NCBI GenBank assembly: GCA_017428385.1
Contig: JAFRQX010000046.1
Span: forward strand, 124,001-188,000
Reading direction: 5' to 3'
Length of the DNA stretch: 64,000 nt
Source: Clostridia bacterium
Lineage (GTDB): Bacteria; Bacillota; Clostridia; Christensenellales; Aristaeellaceae
Positions 15,910-23,984 of this stretch are shown here, piece by piece. A program made the position numbers and the translations under genes. The number at the start of each line of letters is the position of its first letter. Positions within the stretch are counted from its first letter, which is position 1. The notes under the pieces were generated by a model that was given only the letters and a program-made list of their open reading frames with translations, had not been told where the DNA came from and searched no databases.

Positions 15910-16836
15910 ATGAAAAAGATCCTTGCAATGATGATGGCACTGGTGCTCACAATGAGTCTGTGCGCGTTTTCCGCCGCGGAAGGCGCGGATATTTCCGGCC
16001 TGACGGTGACGACTCCCGGCGGTGCTCCGGCGCTGGCCCTGGCGGCGATGGCAGCAGAGAATCCCGGACAGTACACAACGGTGGCAGCGGACACGATTGC
16101 CGCGGCTTTCGCCGGCAAGGAGGCAGATTTTATTATCGCTCCGCTGAACGCCGGCGCAAAGCTGTACAAGGCAGGTAAATCCACCTATAAACTGGCGGCA
16201 GTGGTAAGCTGGGGTAACCTGTTTATCGCCGCCCAGAAGGAAGAACTGAAGGCGGAGGACCTGAACGGCGCGAACCTGACGCTGTTCGGTGAAAATACGA
16301 TCAACGCTTCCGTGGTACTGTATGCCCTGAAAGAAAACGGCGTTGAACCGGCAGAAGTGACCTACCTGGCCGGCGCATCCGACACCCAGAGCCTGCTGCT
16401 GAGCGATGCGGAGGCGATTGTGGTGACGGCAGAACCCGCCCTGACTGCGGCGAAAATGAAGAATGACAAGATCAGCGCGATCAGCGTGAACGAACTGCTG
16501 CAGCAGGCTTCCGGCATGGAAGGTTATACGCAGGCTGCGCTGTTTGTGAAAGCGGAAACTGCTGAAAGCAATCCGGAGGCAGTGGCTGCATTCCTGGCAC
16601 AGGCTGAAGAAGCCTGCGGAAAGTGCACGACGGACGTAGCCGCAGTAGCGGAAGCTGCTGTTGCACTTGAGATCCTGCCGAACGCCAAGGTGGCGGCGGC
16701 CGCCATTCCCGGATGTGCCATCCGTTTTGTGAAGGCTGCGGAAGCCAAAGAACAGGTTGAAAAGACTGCACAGATTGACCTGAGCCAGTTCGGCGGAGCG
16801 GTTCCCGCTGATGACTTCTATTATGGAGCGGAATAA
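15910..16836 (+). CDS. ABC transporter substrate-binding protein (SsuA/THI5-like)
   Basis: A 308-residue secreted protein. It has a clear signal peptide (residues 1-23, positive start then 'LAMMMALVLTMSLCAFSAA') and a type II periplasmic-binding fold with low-complexity alanine-rich helices. The order of segments fits nitrate/sulfonate/thiamine-precursor binding proteins. There is no lipobox cysteine at the usual place, though C18 could be considered. It overlaps the permease gene. No ATPase gene is next to it. Ligand unknown: alkanesulfonate, nitrate-like or a pyrimidine precursor are the usual choices. Confidence 0.75.
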   Translation: MKKILAMMMALVLTMSLCAFSAAEGADISGLTVTTPGGAPALALAAMAAENPGQYTTVAADTIAAAFAGKEADFIIAPLNAGAKLYKAGKSTYKLAAVVSWGNLFIAAQKEELKAEDLNGANLTLFGENTINASVVLYALKENGVEPAEVTYLAGASDTQSLLLSDAEAIVVTAEPALTAAKMKNDKISAISVNELLQQASGMEGYTQAALFVKAETAESNPEAVAAFLAQAEEACGKCTTDVAAVAEAAVALEILPNAKVAAAAIPGCAIRFVKAAEAKEQVEKTAQIDLSQFGGAVPADDFYYGAE

Positions 16837-17575
16837 GCAAGGCCTGAATACCCTGGCGTTCGGCCTGGGCATTCTGCTGGTCGGAGGCCTGATCCAGGCC
16901 GCGGGCTGGCTGAAGGGTGATAAGCTGGTTTTTCCGGGCGTGGGAGAAATCCTGCAGGCGTTTGTCCGGATGCTCGGAGAGGAACGAACCTGGAAACAGA
17001 TCGGCACCACGCTGATCCATCTGGCGGAAGCTCTGGCCGCCGCCGCAGTGATCGGCACAGCGCTGGGCCTGGCCCAGGGAAAGAGTTCTTTTGTCCGGGC
17101 TTTGCTGAAACCGTTGATGACCCTGCTGCGGTCCATTCCGATGATCGTGATGACGGTGATCATCATGGTGCTGACGAAGTATGACCGGGTGCCGCTGATT
17201 GCGTCAGCCCTGATGCTGATTCCCCTGATCAGCGAGGCTACGGCAGAAGGACTGCGCCGGATTGAGCCGGAACTGATGGACGTTTACCGGATGAACAGCG
17301 GGTTTACCCTCCGGGTACTGTTTTCGGTTTATCTGCCGCTGATGGCAGGCTACCTGAAGCAGGCCTATATCAACGCGGTAGGGATGGGCATCAAGCTGGC
17401 GGTGACAACGGAGTACCTGGTCCAGGCCAGGGATTCCCTTGGCAAGGCTGTGTACAGCAGCGCGTACTTCAATGAGTACGCCGAGATTTATGCTTACGCA
17501 CTGATTATGATTTTACTGGCGGTGCTGGTAAGCGCGGTGCCGGAGGCAATCAAACGGATCATCCGAAAAGGATGA
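16811..17575 (+). CDS. ABC transporter permease (SsuC/TauC-like)
   Basis: A 254-residue membrane protein of the BPD_transp_1 group, with about six helices and the EAA loop that contacts the ATPase at 'EGLRRIEPELMDVYRMNSGF'. The ATG at 16811 lies inside the binding-protein gene (26-base overlap; a second ATG at 16823 is possible), so the two are translationally coupled. The expected ATPase is not encoded here; a terminator and a gene on the other strand follow. It must borrow an ATPase from elsewhere or the operon has lost it. Confidence 0.85.
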   Translation: MTSIMERNKQGLNTLAFGLGILLVGGLIQAAGWLKGDKLVFPGVGEILQAFVRMLGEERTWKQIGTTLIHLAEALAAAAVIGTALGLAQGKSSFVRALLKPLMTLLRSIPMIVMTVIIMVLTKYDRVPLIASALMLIPLISEATAEGLRRIEPELMDVYRMNSGFTLRVLFSVYLPLMAGYLKQAYINAVGMGIKLAVTTEYLVQARDSLGKAVYSSAYFNEYAEIYAYALIMILLAVLVSAVPEAIKRIIRKG

Positions 17576-17583
17576 AGCTTTGC

Positions 17584-17618
17584 AATTCAGAATTCAGAAT
17601 TAAGAATTCAGAATTAAT
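17584..17618. repeat. Heptad repeat (AATTCAG type)
   Basis: AATTCAG, AATTCAG, AATTAAG, AATTCAG, AATTAAT between the permease stop and a terminator. Related to the mixed array at 59798. Confidence 0.85.
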
Positions 17619-17623
17619 ACTAA

Positions 17624-17652
17624 AACGAGTCATCCACGATGGATGACTCGTT
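17624..17652. terminator. Bidirectional terminator
   Basis: Perfect 12-base stem (17624-17635 with 17641-17652) with a 5-base loop between two convergent genes; TTTTAG follows on the minus strand. Confidence 0.75.
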
Positions 17653-17672
17653 GCTTTATAGATTGCGGATTG

Positions 17673-18968
17673 TTACTGTGCGGCGCGATCGGCCAGGATC
17701 TTCTTGGCGCTGGCGATGCGGACGCACAGGGTGAAGGTTTCCATGGCGGACTTCAGCTCGTTCAGGGTCGGGTAAGTGGGTGCGATACGGATGTTGGAAT
17801 CGTTGGGGTCCTTTCCGTAGGGCCAGGTGGCGCCGGCGGGGGTCATGATGACGCCCGCTTTCTTCATGAGGGCGACGATTTCCTTGGCACAGCCGGGCAG
17901 GGAATCAAACAGGATAAAGTATCCGCCACGGGGCTTGGTCCAGGTGCCGATTCCCAGACCCTCCAGGTTTTCCTCGAGGGTGTTTTCAACCATCTCGAAC
18001 TTCGGCCGGATGATGGCAGCATGCTTGCGCATGTGTTCCACCATGCCGTGGATATCACCGAAGAAACGAACGTGGCGCAGCTGGTTCACCTTGTCATGAC
18101 CGATGGTCTGGAACTTCAGCGTGTTCACGAAATCGACCATATTGTTCGGGCTGGTGGCGACGGCGGCAATACCGCTGCCGGGGAAGGTGATCTTGGAAGT
18201 GGAGGCAAACTTATAAACCAGGTCCGGATTGCCGGCACGCTTGCACTCCGCCAGGATCTCGATCAGGTAGTCCTGCCGGTCATCATAGAGATGATGCATG
18301 CCGTAGGCGTTGTCCCAAAAGATCCGGAAGTCCGGAGCGGCAGGCTTCAGCCGGGCGAAGCGGCGGACCGTTTCATCCGAATAGGAGATGCCGGAAGGAT
18401 TGGAGTACTTCGGTACGCACCAGATGCCTTTGATGGTTTCATCCTCGCTGACCAGCTTTTCCACAATGTCCATATCCGGACCGGTGGGAGTCATGGGAAC
18501 GGGAATCATCTTGATGCCGAAATACTGCGTGATTGCAAAATGACGGTCATAGCCGGGCACGGGGCAGAGGAACTTCACCTCCGGCAGCTTGCACCAGGGG
18601 GTGTTGCCCATGACACCGTGGGTCCAGACACGGGAAATGGTATCAAACATCACGTTCAGGGAGGAGTTCCCGTAGATGATGATATCTTTGGGATTGTTCT
18701 CCATCATGTCGCCCAGAAGCTCACGGGCTTCCTCAATACCGGTCAGCTGACCGTAATTCCGGCAGTCTGTGCCGTCTTCACAGGTCAGATCAGAGGAGGA
18801 ATCCAGAACATCCATCATGTGCATGGAAAGATCCAGCTGATCAATGCAGGGAATACCCCGGCTCATGTTCAGCTGCATGTCCATGGCCTGGACCTTTTTA
18901 TACTCTTTTCTCAGAGTGTCCAGTTCCTGGGTCAGTTCCTCCGTAGTCATCTCCAGATAAGGCTTCAT
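17673..18968 (-). CDS. Aminotransferase class I (aspartate aminotransferase type Ic-like)
   Basis: A 431-residue PLP enzyme of the fold-type I aminotransferase group. The order of motifs ('SRGIPCIDQLDLS', 'YGQLTGIEEARELL', 'GNSSLNVMFDTISR', 'WCVPKYSNPSGI', 'WDNAYGMHHL', and 'STSKITFPGSGIA' with the PLP lysine) matches the subgroup often annotated as aspartate aminotransferase or putative MocR-like class I. It probably moves amino groups between aspartate or a similar amino acid and 2-oxoglutarate. The ATG at 18968 has better spacing from AAGGAAGG than the ATG at 18977. Stands alone on the minus strand. Confidence 0.85.
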   Translation of the reverse strand: MKPYLEMTTEELTQELDTLRKEYKKVQAMDMQLNMSRGIPCIDQLDLSMHMMDVLDSSSDLTCEDGTDCRNYGQLTGIEEARELLGDMMENNPKDIIIYGNSSLNVMFDTISRVWTHGVMGNTPWCKLPEVKFLCPVPGYDRHFAITQYFGIKMIPVPMTPTGPDMDIVEKLVSEDETIKGIWCVPKYSNPSGISYSDETVRRFARLKPAAPDFRIFWDNAYGMHHLYDDRQDYLIEILAECKRAGNPDLVYKFASTSKITFPGSGIAAVATSPNNMVDFVNTLKFQTIGHDKVNQLRHVRFFGDIHGMVEHMRKHAAIIRPKFEMVENTLEENLEGLGIGTWTKPRGGYFILFDSLPGCAKEIVALMKKAGVIMTPAGATWPYGKDPNDSNIRIAPTYPTLNELKSAMETFTLCVRIASAKKILADRAAQ

Positions 18969-19019
18969 GACGAGCATCCTTCCTTCGGAAAAAGATCAAA
19001 AGATACGTTATCACAAACA

Positions 19020-19041
19020 CCCGGCGTTTTCAAGCGCCGGG
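19020..19041 (-). terminator. Hairpin after the esterase gene
   Basis: CCCGGCG and CGCCGGG separated by 8 bases, with an outer AAACA/TGTTT extension. Better T-run on the plus strand than on the minus strand. Confidence 0.5.
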
Positions 19042-19080
19042 ATGTTTTTCTGATGGCTTCTCTGCAAAGGGTTCAGGGCG

Positions 19081-19995
19081 TCAGTTCCCCAGGATCCGGA
19101 GGAAGTTGAAAAGACCCAGATACCAGATGTCGAAGTTGTGATCTCCGGGGCATTCCTGCCAGTGCCAGTTGGCTTCTGTCAGCTGATCGGTATATTTCGG
19201 CAGCTCTTTGGCGGCAGAGGAGGCAGAAGCATAGGCGATGCTGTCCCCGGTTCCGCAGATGTTATAGAAATAACGGATGGGATAGCTGTCAAACTTTTTG
19301 ATCTCTGCGGCAACTTTGGATGCCGGATAGCTGGTGGGCGCGGCAGAGAAAGCGCCGAAAGCGGAGAACAGATCCATGCATTCGCACATGCCGATATTGA
19401 TTGTCTGCATACCGCCCATTGAAAGGCCGGCCATGTACCTGTGATCACGGGATGCGCTCAGGTCATCCAGTCCGGCGCCATAGGTGGCATAGTGGGCATC
19501 CATCCAGGGCAGCAGGTCGTTGCGGATTTCCTGACCGAAGGAATAGAAGGCCTGCATGTTGCTCCAGTCTGTATTGCCGCAGTCTTCGGTGGAACGACCA
19601 TTGGGCATGACGATGATCAGCGGTTTGATTTCCCCGTTGGCAATCAGGTTGTCCACGGCACATTTGCCAGGGCAGTTGAGGCTCAGGAATCCCCATTCCT
19701 TTTCGGTTCCTCCGACGCCGTGGCAGAGGACAAGCAGGTCATACTGCTGATCCTCTGAATAACCGGCAGGCAGATAGACCAGCGCGGGCTTCATAATGTC
19801 TTTCTGATCTCCATAATAATCCTTCGAGGGATACTCAATCTTCCGGACTGTGCCGCCTTCCTTCAGGATTTTCTTGTATTCAAGGGGAAGCCTGTCCGGG
19901 AGATCCGGAAGACTGGAAGCGGATTCGGCAAGGGCTGATACAGAACAGCAAACCAGGCAGACGATCAGCATCAGGATGATGAACAGTTTCAGCAT
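19081..19995 (-). CDS. Secreted CE1-like alpha/beta-hydrolase esterase
   Basis: A 304-residue exported esterase of the esterase D/CE1 type (acetyl xylan and feruloyl esterases). It has a signal peptide ('LKLFIILMLIVCLVCCSVSALA'-like, about 25 residues, cut into short pieces here), the 'LCHGVGGTEKEW' oxyanion region, the nucleophile in 'AGLSMGGMQT' and a likely catalytic histidine in 'PGDHNFDIW'. It would remove acyl groups from plant polysaccharides outside the cell, matching the sugar-acid and GH2 genes elsewhere. The ATG at 19995 follows AAGGAGGG. Confidence 0.82.
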   Translation of the reverse strand: MLKLFIILMLIVCLVCCSVSALAESASSLPDLPDRLPLEYKKILKEGGTVRKIEYPSKDYYGDQKDIMKPALVYLPAGYSEDQQYDLLVLCHGVGGTEKEWGFLSLNCPGKCAVDNLIANGEIKPLIIVMPNGRSTEDCGNTDWSNMQAFYSFGQEIRNDLLPWMDAHYATYGAGLDDLSASRDHRYMAGLSMGGMQTINIGMCECMDLFSAFGAFSAAPTSYPASKVAAEIKKFDSYPIRYFYNICGTGDSIAYASASSAAKELPKYTDQLTEANWHWQECPGDHNFDIWYLGLFNFLRILGN

Positions 19996-20032
19996 AAGAA
20001 CCCTCCTTATACACAATGATCAGGTCGGTTTT

Positions 20033-20061
20033 ATGATATGTCACCTGCACCTGGAAGACAA
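20033..20061 (-). promoter_or_regulatory. Promoter of the esterase gene
   Basis: On the minus strand TTGTCT (20056-20061), 17 bases, TATCAT (20033-20038). Confidence 0.55.
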
Positions 20062-20098
20062 TAGATAAAAATTGCTGTGTTTTTGTCAACGAGAATTA

Positions 20099-20118
20099 AC
20101 ATTCCGGAATCGGAATGT
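20099..20118 (+). promoter_or_regulatory. Palindrome upstream of the XRE-AbrB gene
   Basis: ACATTCCG-GAAT-CGGAATGT, 8-base arms, 13 bases before the -35 box at 20132. Probable binding site of the XRE-AbrB protein or another regulator. Confidence 0.5.
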
Positions 20119-20131
20119 CAGCGCGGGATGG

Positions 20132-20160
20132 TTGACCAGCATTATATCCGGGCGTATCAT
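20132..20160 (+). promoter_or_regulatory. Promoter of the XRE-AbrB/ABC operon
   Basis: TTGACC (20132-20137), 17-base spacer, TATCAT (20155-20160). Confidence 0.7.
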
Positions 20161-20183
20161 TTTGTTCGAAAGGTGGGAAATGT

Positions 20184-20600
20184 ATGATCGGGAAGAATCT
20201 TCAGAAACTGCGGAAAATGATGAACCTGACCCAGGAAACGCTGGCGGAAAAAGTCGGCGTCGCCCGCCAGACCATTGCCAAATGGGAAACAGAGGAGAGT
20301 ACGCCGGATCTGGAAATGTCCGGAAGGCTGGCGTCCGTGCTGGAGGTTTCCCTGGACGATCTGGTCAACGCTCCGGAGGATGAACTGGACAGTCGTCCCG
20401 GCATGCGCGGGAAACACATGTTCGGTGTGGTGACAGTGGGTGACAAGGGACAGATTGTGATCCCGGTCCGGGCAAGGCGCGTATTCAATATCAACCCCGG
20501 AGACCAGCTGATGGTACTGGGGGATGAGAACAGCGGCATCGCACTGGTGAACGCAGAGTTCTTTATGGCTGTTGCGGAGGAAATTAAGAATGGATTATGA
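20184..20600 (+). CDS. XRE-type HTH protein with SpoVT/AbrB C-terminal domain
   Basis: A 138-residue transcription factor with two DNA-binding modules. Residues 1-60 are an XRE helix-turn-helix ('MIGKNLQKLRKMMNLTQE', 'VARQTIAKWETEESTPD'), and residues 78-120 are an AbrB swapped-hairpin motif ('VVTVGDKGQIVIPVRARRVF'). This pairing is common in Firmicutes, just ahead of ABC-2 type transporter genes. It is the first gene of a three-gene operon, overlapping the ATPase gene by 11 bases, and presumably controls that operon. Confidence 0.88.
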   Translation: MIGKNLQKLRKMMNLTQETLAEKVGVARQTIAKWETEESTPDLEMSGRLASVLEVSLDDLVNAPEDELDSRPGMRGKHMFGVVTVGDKGQIVIPVRARRVFNINPGDQLMVLGDENSGIALVNAEFFMAVAEEIKNGL

Positions 20601-21444
20601 AATGAAAACGCCCCTGGCGGTTCAGGGACTGTGCAAAAACTACCCGGCTTTTCAGCTGAGAGATGTGTCCTTCAGCCTGGTGCCGGGAACCATCACCGGC
20701 TTTATCGGCCGGAACGGCGCCGGCAAAACGACCACAATCAATTCCATGCTGTCGTTTGTACGCCCGGATGCCGGAGAGATCTCCTTTTTCGGACTGGATT
20801 ATCCGGAACACGACCGGGAGATCAAGGAAAGGATCGGCTTCGTTTCCGCCGGCATGACCTACTATACCCGGAAAAAGCTGAAGGCGATTACCGCGGTGAC
20901 CAGGACATTCTATCCCGGATGGGATGATACTGCATACCGGAAGTGGATGAGCGTTTTCGGACTGGATGAGGAGAAAACTCCGGCGGAACTGTCCAACGGC
21001 ATGAAGATTAAATACGCGCTGGCCCTGGCCCTCAGCCACGGGGCGGAGCTGCTGATCCTGGACGAACCGACCAGCGGCCTGGATCCTGTGAGCCGGGAGG
21101 AACTGGTGGAGGTTTTCCTGAAACTGAAGGATGAGGGAAAGACGGTTTTCTTTTCCACCCATATTACGTCCGACCTGGAGAAATGCGCGGACAGGATTTT
21201 GTTCCTTCAGCAGGGAGAACTGAAAGCGGATGACACGCTGGAAGGCTTCCGGGACGCCTGGCGGATCGCGGAGTGCGGGACGGATATTCCCCCGGCAATG
21301 CAGGAGGCGGCCTGCGGACGCTGCCGGATCCGGGACGGGTATACGGTGCTCATCCGGAAAGACAACGCGGCTGCTTTTGAAACCCGGGAGGCAACCCTGG
21401 AAGAAATCATGATTCATCTGGAAAAGGAGGCGGAAGAGGCATGA
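20590..21444 (+). CDS. ABC transporter ATP-binding protein
   Basis: A 284-residue ATPase: Walker A 'GRNGAGKTTTINS', signature 'ELSNGMKIKYALALA' (LSNGM in place of LSGGQ), Walker B with catalytic Glu 'LLILDEPTSGLDP', and H-loop 'FFSTHITSDL'. The pattern fits the ABC-2/bacitracin or lantibiotic export group. The ATG at 20590 is inside the end of the regulator gene and follows GCGGAGGAA. The stop overlaps the permease start by four bases, so the subunits are coupled. Substrate unknown. Confidence 0.9.
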   Translation: MDYEMKTPLAVQGLCKNYPAFQLRDVSFSLVPGTITGFIGRNGAGKTTTINSMLSFVRPDAGEISFFGLDYPEHDREIKERIGFVSAGMTYYTRKKLKAITAVTRTFYPGWDDTAYRKWMSVFGLDEEKTPAELSNGMKIKYALALALSHGAELLILDEPTSGLDPVSREELVEVFLKLKDEGKTVFFSTHITSDLEKCADRILFLQQGELKADDTLEGFRDAWRIAECGTDIPPAMQEAACGRCRIRDGYTVLIRKDNAAAFETREATLEEIMIHLEKEAEEA

Positions 21445-22091
21445 AACTGCTGATGAAGGAATGGAAGCTGTGCATACATCCCACAGCCTACATCATGCTG
21501 ATGTGCGCCGCGCTGATCCTGGTTCCGGGCTATCCCTACGGCGTGAGCTGTTTCTATATGGGACTGGCGATTTTCTTTGTCTGCCTGACGGCCAGGGAAA
21601 ACCATGACGCGACTTATACGCTGATGCTGCCGGTTTCCCGCGCAGATGCAGTAAAGGGAAGAATTCTTTTCTGCACCCTTCTGGAAGTGATCGATCTGGC
21701 GGTTATGGGCCTCTTTATCCTGATCAAATACGCCATCGGGAATACACCGAACCCGGCCGGAATGGATGCGGGACTGGCGCTGATCGGCAGTGGAATGATT
21801 ATCTTCGCGATCTTCAATATGATCTTTTTCCCGGTATACTACAAGGATATCAATAAGCCGGGGAAGGCATTCGGCTTTGCGGCCGTGGCAGTATTCCTTT
21901 GGATTATCATTGAGACTGTTTCGACCTATGCGGTACCGTTCTTCCGGGATGTGCTGGATCAGCCGGATCCGCGCAATATGAGCGACAAGGCGCTGTTTAC
22001 ACTGGCAGGTCTGGCCCTGTTCGTGGCAGGAACGGCGAAGAGCGTGCAGATGAGCGTAAAGAGGTTTGAAGAAGTAGACCTGAGTTTGTAA
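21441..22091 (+). CDS. ABC-2 type permease
   Basis: A 216-residue membrane protein with six likely helices, the partner of the preceding ATPase (ATGA overlap). 'FFVCLTARENHDATYTLML' near residue 45 resembles the ABC-2 permease family whose members sit beside XRE-AbrB regulators. There is no recognisable substrate site. It may export a peptide or drug, or respond to envelope stress. Its stop codon is the first part of a heptad array. Confidence 0.8.
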   Translation: MKLLMKEWKLCIHPTAYIMLMCAALILVPGYPYGVSCFYMGLAIFFVCLTARENHDATYTLMLPVSRADAVKGRILFCTLLEVIDLAVMGLFILIKYAIGNTPNPAGMDAGLALIGSGMIIFAIFNMIFFPVYYKDINKPGKAFGFAAVAVFLWIIIETVSTYAVPFFRDVLDQPDPRNMSDKALFTLAGLALFVAGTAKSVQMSVKRFEEVDLSL

Positions 22092-22124
22092 TGAAGAATG
22101 AAAAATGAAGAATGAAGAATGGAG
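22090..22124. repeat. Heptad repeat (AATGAAG type)
   Basis: AATGAAG, AATGAAA, AATGAAG, AATGAAG, AATGGAG. The first 31 bases are identical to the array at 61404. The array includes part of the permease stop codon and is followed by a terminator. Confidence 0.9.
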
Positions 22125-22127
22125 GAC

Positions 22128-22163
22128 AAAACAGTTTCCGGTGCAAGCCGGAAACTGTTTTTT
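22128..22163 (+). terminator. Terminator of the XRE-AbrB/ABC operon
   Basis: A 14-base stem (22128-22141 with 22148-22161), 6-base loop, T-run of six. Confidence 0.88.
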
Positions 22164-22241
22164 GAATCTTCTGATTTGGAGAGAATGATGATATAATAAT
22201 TTATTAATGTGAACAGCTATAATCGGAGGAAAAAGATTCAC

Positions 22242-23102
22242 ATGTCCAAAGAACAGAAGGTAACCCTGAAGGAATGGATCTATATCACGGCCGGTATCCT
22301 GATTATGACGGTGGGTATCTATTTCTTCAAATTCCCGAACCATTTCTCCACCGGCGGCGTGACGGGTATTGCCATTGTTCTGGGACATTATGTTCCGTCC
22401 ATTACTCCCGGTACGCTGGTGACGATCATTAATATCGCCCTGCTGGCTTTAGGGTTCGCGGTGTTCGGAAAGTCCTTCGGAATCCGGACGGTCTATGCCT
22501 CCCTGCTGATGTCCGGCACATTGCAGCTGCTGGAAGTTGTCTGCCCGATGAGCGCTCCGATGACCTCCCAGCCCCTGGTGGAACTGCTTTTTGCCGTGGG
22601 ACTGCCGGCGGTGGGTTCCGCAATCCTGTTTAACCTGGACGCTTCCTCCGGCGGAACGGATATCATCGCGATGATCCTGAAAAAGCATACGGCGCTGAAT
22701 ATCGGCATCGCCCTGCTTTGCAGCGACATCATCATCACGGTTTCCGCCTGTTTTGCCTTCGGCATGGAGACGGGACTGTTTTCCATCCTGGGACTGATTA
22801 TCAAATCGCTGTTCATGGACCTGGTGACAGACAACCTGAAAACCAAGAAGTGTTTTCAGATCATTACTTCCCATCCTGAACCCATTGAACAGTTTATTAC
22901 CGTGGAACTTCACCGCGGCGCAACCCGGCTGCACGGAGAAGGTTCCTATACCCATGAGGGAAAGACCGTGCTGCTGACCGTAGTGTCCCGGCATGAGGCG
23001 GTGCTGCTGCGGAACTATATTCACAAGCAGGATCCGGCGGCCTTTATGATTATCACTTCCAGCACGGAGATCATCGGAAAGGGTTTCCGCGGAGTGAACT
23101 GA
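22242..23102 (+). CDS. YitT family membrane protein
   Basis: A 286-residue protein with five or six N-terminal membrane helices and a C-terminal soluble DUF2179 domain ('TVLLTVVSRHEAVLLRNYIHKQDPAAFMII'). 'FKFPNHFSTGGVTGIAIVL' and 'NLDASSGGTDIIAMIL' are family signatures. The function of the family is not firmly known. The ATG at 22242 follows CGGAGGA; an upstream in-frame ATG at 22209 lacks such a site. A TATAAT at 22191 marks a probable promoter for the long run of genes to 30569. Confidence 0.88.
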   Translation: MSKEQKVTLKEWIYITAGILIMTVGIYFFKFPNHFSTGGVTGIAIVLGHYVPSITPGTLVTIINIALLALGFAVFGKSFGIRTVYASLLMSGTLQLLEVVCPMSAPMTSQPLVELLFAVGLPAVGSAILFNLDASSGGTDIIAMILKKHTALNIGIALLCSDIIITVSACFAFGMETGLFSILGLIIKSLFMDLVTDNLKTKKCFQIITSHPEPIEQFITVELHRGATRLHGEGSYTHEGKTVLLTVVSRHEAVLLRNYIHKQDPAAFMIITSSTEIIGKGFRGVN

Positions 23103-23130
23103 AAACTTTATAACCGGAGGGGAAATTCAC

Positions 23131-23967
23131 ATGATTCATTTCGGTATGCCGACCCTGATCGAGAATCATACGCTGCAGGACAACATCGACCTGTGCGAAA
23201 GCCTTGGCCTGCGCTTTATTGAGCTGAACATGAATTTCCCGGAGTATCAGACAGATGAACTGCAGAAGACGGATGAGCTGATCCGGGCCGCGGAAAAAGC
23301 CGGGATCTATTTTACCATTCACCTGGATGAAAACCTGAATATCGCGGATTTCAACCGGCTGGTTTCAAACGCCTATCTGGAAACCGTCCGGCAGTCTGTT
23401 GAGGTGTCCCGAAAACTGATGACATTACGGGATCGTTATGATCCCGAAAGAAGGCCGCTGACACTGAATATGCATATGAATCCCGGAATCTACATCACCC
23501 TTCCGGACAGGAAGGTGCAGATGTATGAGCGGGATTTTGAAACATACATGAAATCCTTTGCCGCGTTCCGTTCACTGTGTGAGGAATGGATCGGCGAGGC
23601 TGATATCCGTATTGCTGTTGAAAACACAGACGGATTCCGCAGCTATGAGAAGGAAGCCATCCGGTATCTGCTGGAAAGCCCGGTTTTCGGACTGACCTGG
23701 GATATCGGCCATTCCAAAGCCATTCATGAGACAGACGTTCCGTTTATCACGGAACATCAGGACAGGTTGATCCATTTCCATATCCATGACGCAACGGAGA
23801 CACCGGCGAAGAACCATCTGGCGCTGGGAGACGGGGAACTGGACCTGACGGCAAGGCTCCAGCTGGCCGCTCAGCGGAACGCACGGTGCGTCCTGGAAAC
23901 GAAGACGATTGAAGCACTGAAGAAATCTGTTGCCTGGCTGAAGGAACATCAGCTGTGGAATACATAA
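23131..23967 (+). CDS. Sugar phosphate isomerase/epimerase-like TIM barrel protein
   Basis: A 278-residue member of the xylose isomerase-like (AP endonuclease 2) TIM barrel superfamily. Metal-ligand candidates line up with the family: Glu in 'FIELNMNF', His in 'TIHLDENL', Glu in 'IAVENTDG', Asp/His in 'LTWDIGHS' and 'FHIHDATE'. It would isomerise or epimerise a sugar or sugar acid. It lies 28 bases after YitT and 17 bases before a GH2 enzyme, so it probably handles the sugar released by that enzyme. Preceded by GGAGGGG. Confidence 0.8.
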   Translation: MIHFGMPTLIENHTLQDNIDLCESLGLRFIELNMNFPEYQTDELQKTDELIRAAEKAGIYFTIHLDENLNIADFNRLVSNAYLETVRQSVEVSRKLMTLRDRYDPERRPLTLNMHMNPGIYITLPDRKVQMYERDFETYMKSFAAFRSLCEEWIGEADIRIAVENTDGFRSYEKEAIRYLLESPVFGLTWDIGHSKAIHETDVPFITEHQDRLIHFHIHDATETPAKNHLALGDGELDLTARLQLAAQRNARCVLETKTIEALKKSVAWLKEHQLWNT

Positions 23968-23984
23968 AAAGCCGGAGGATTCCA

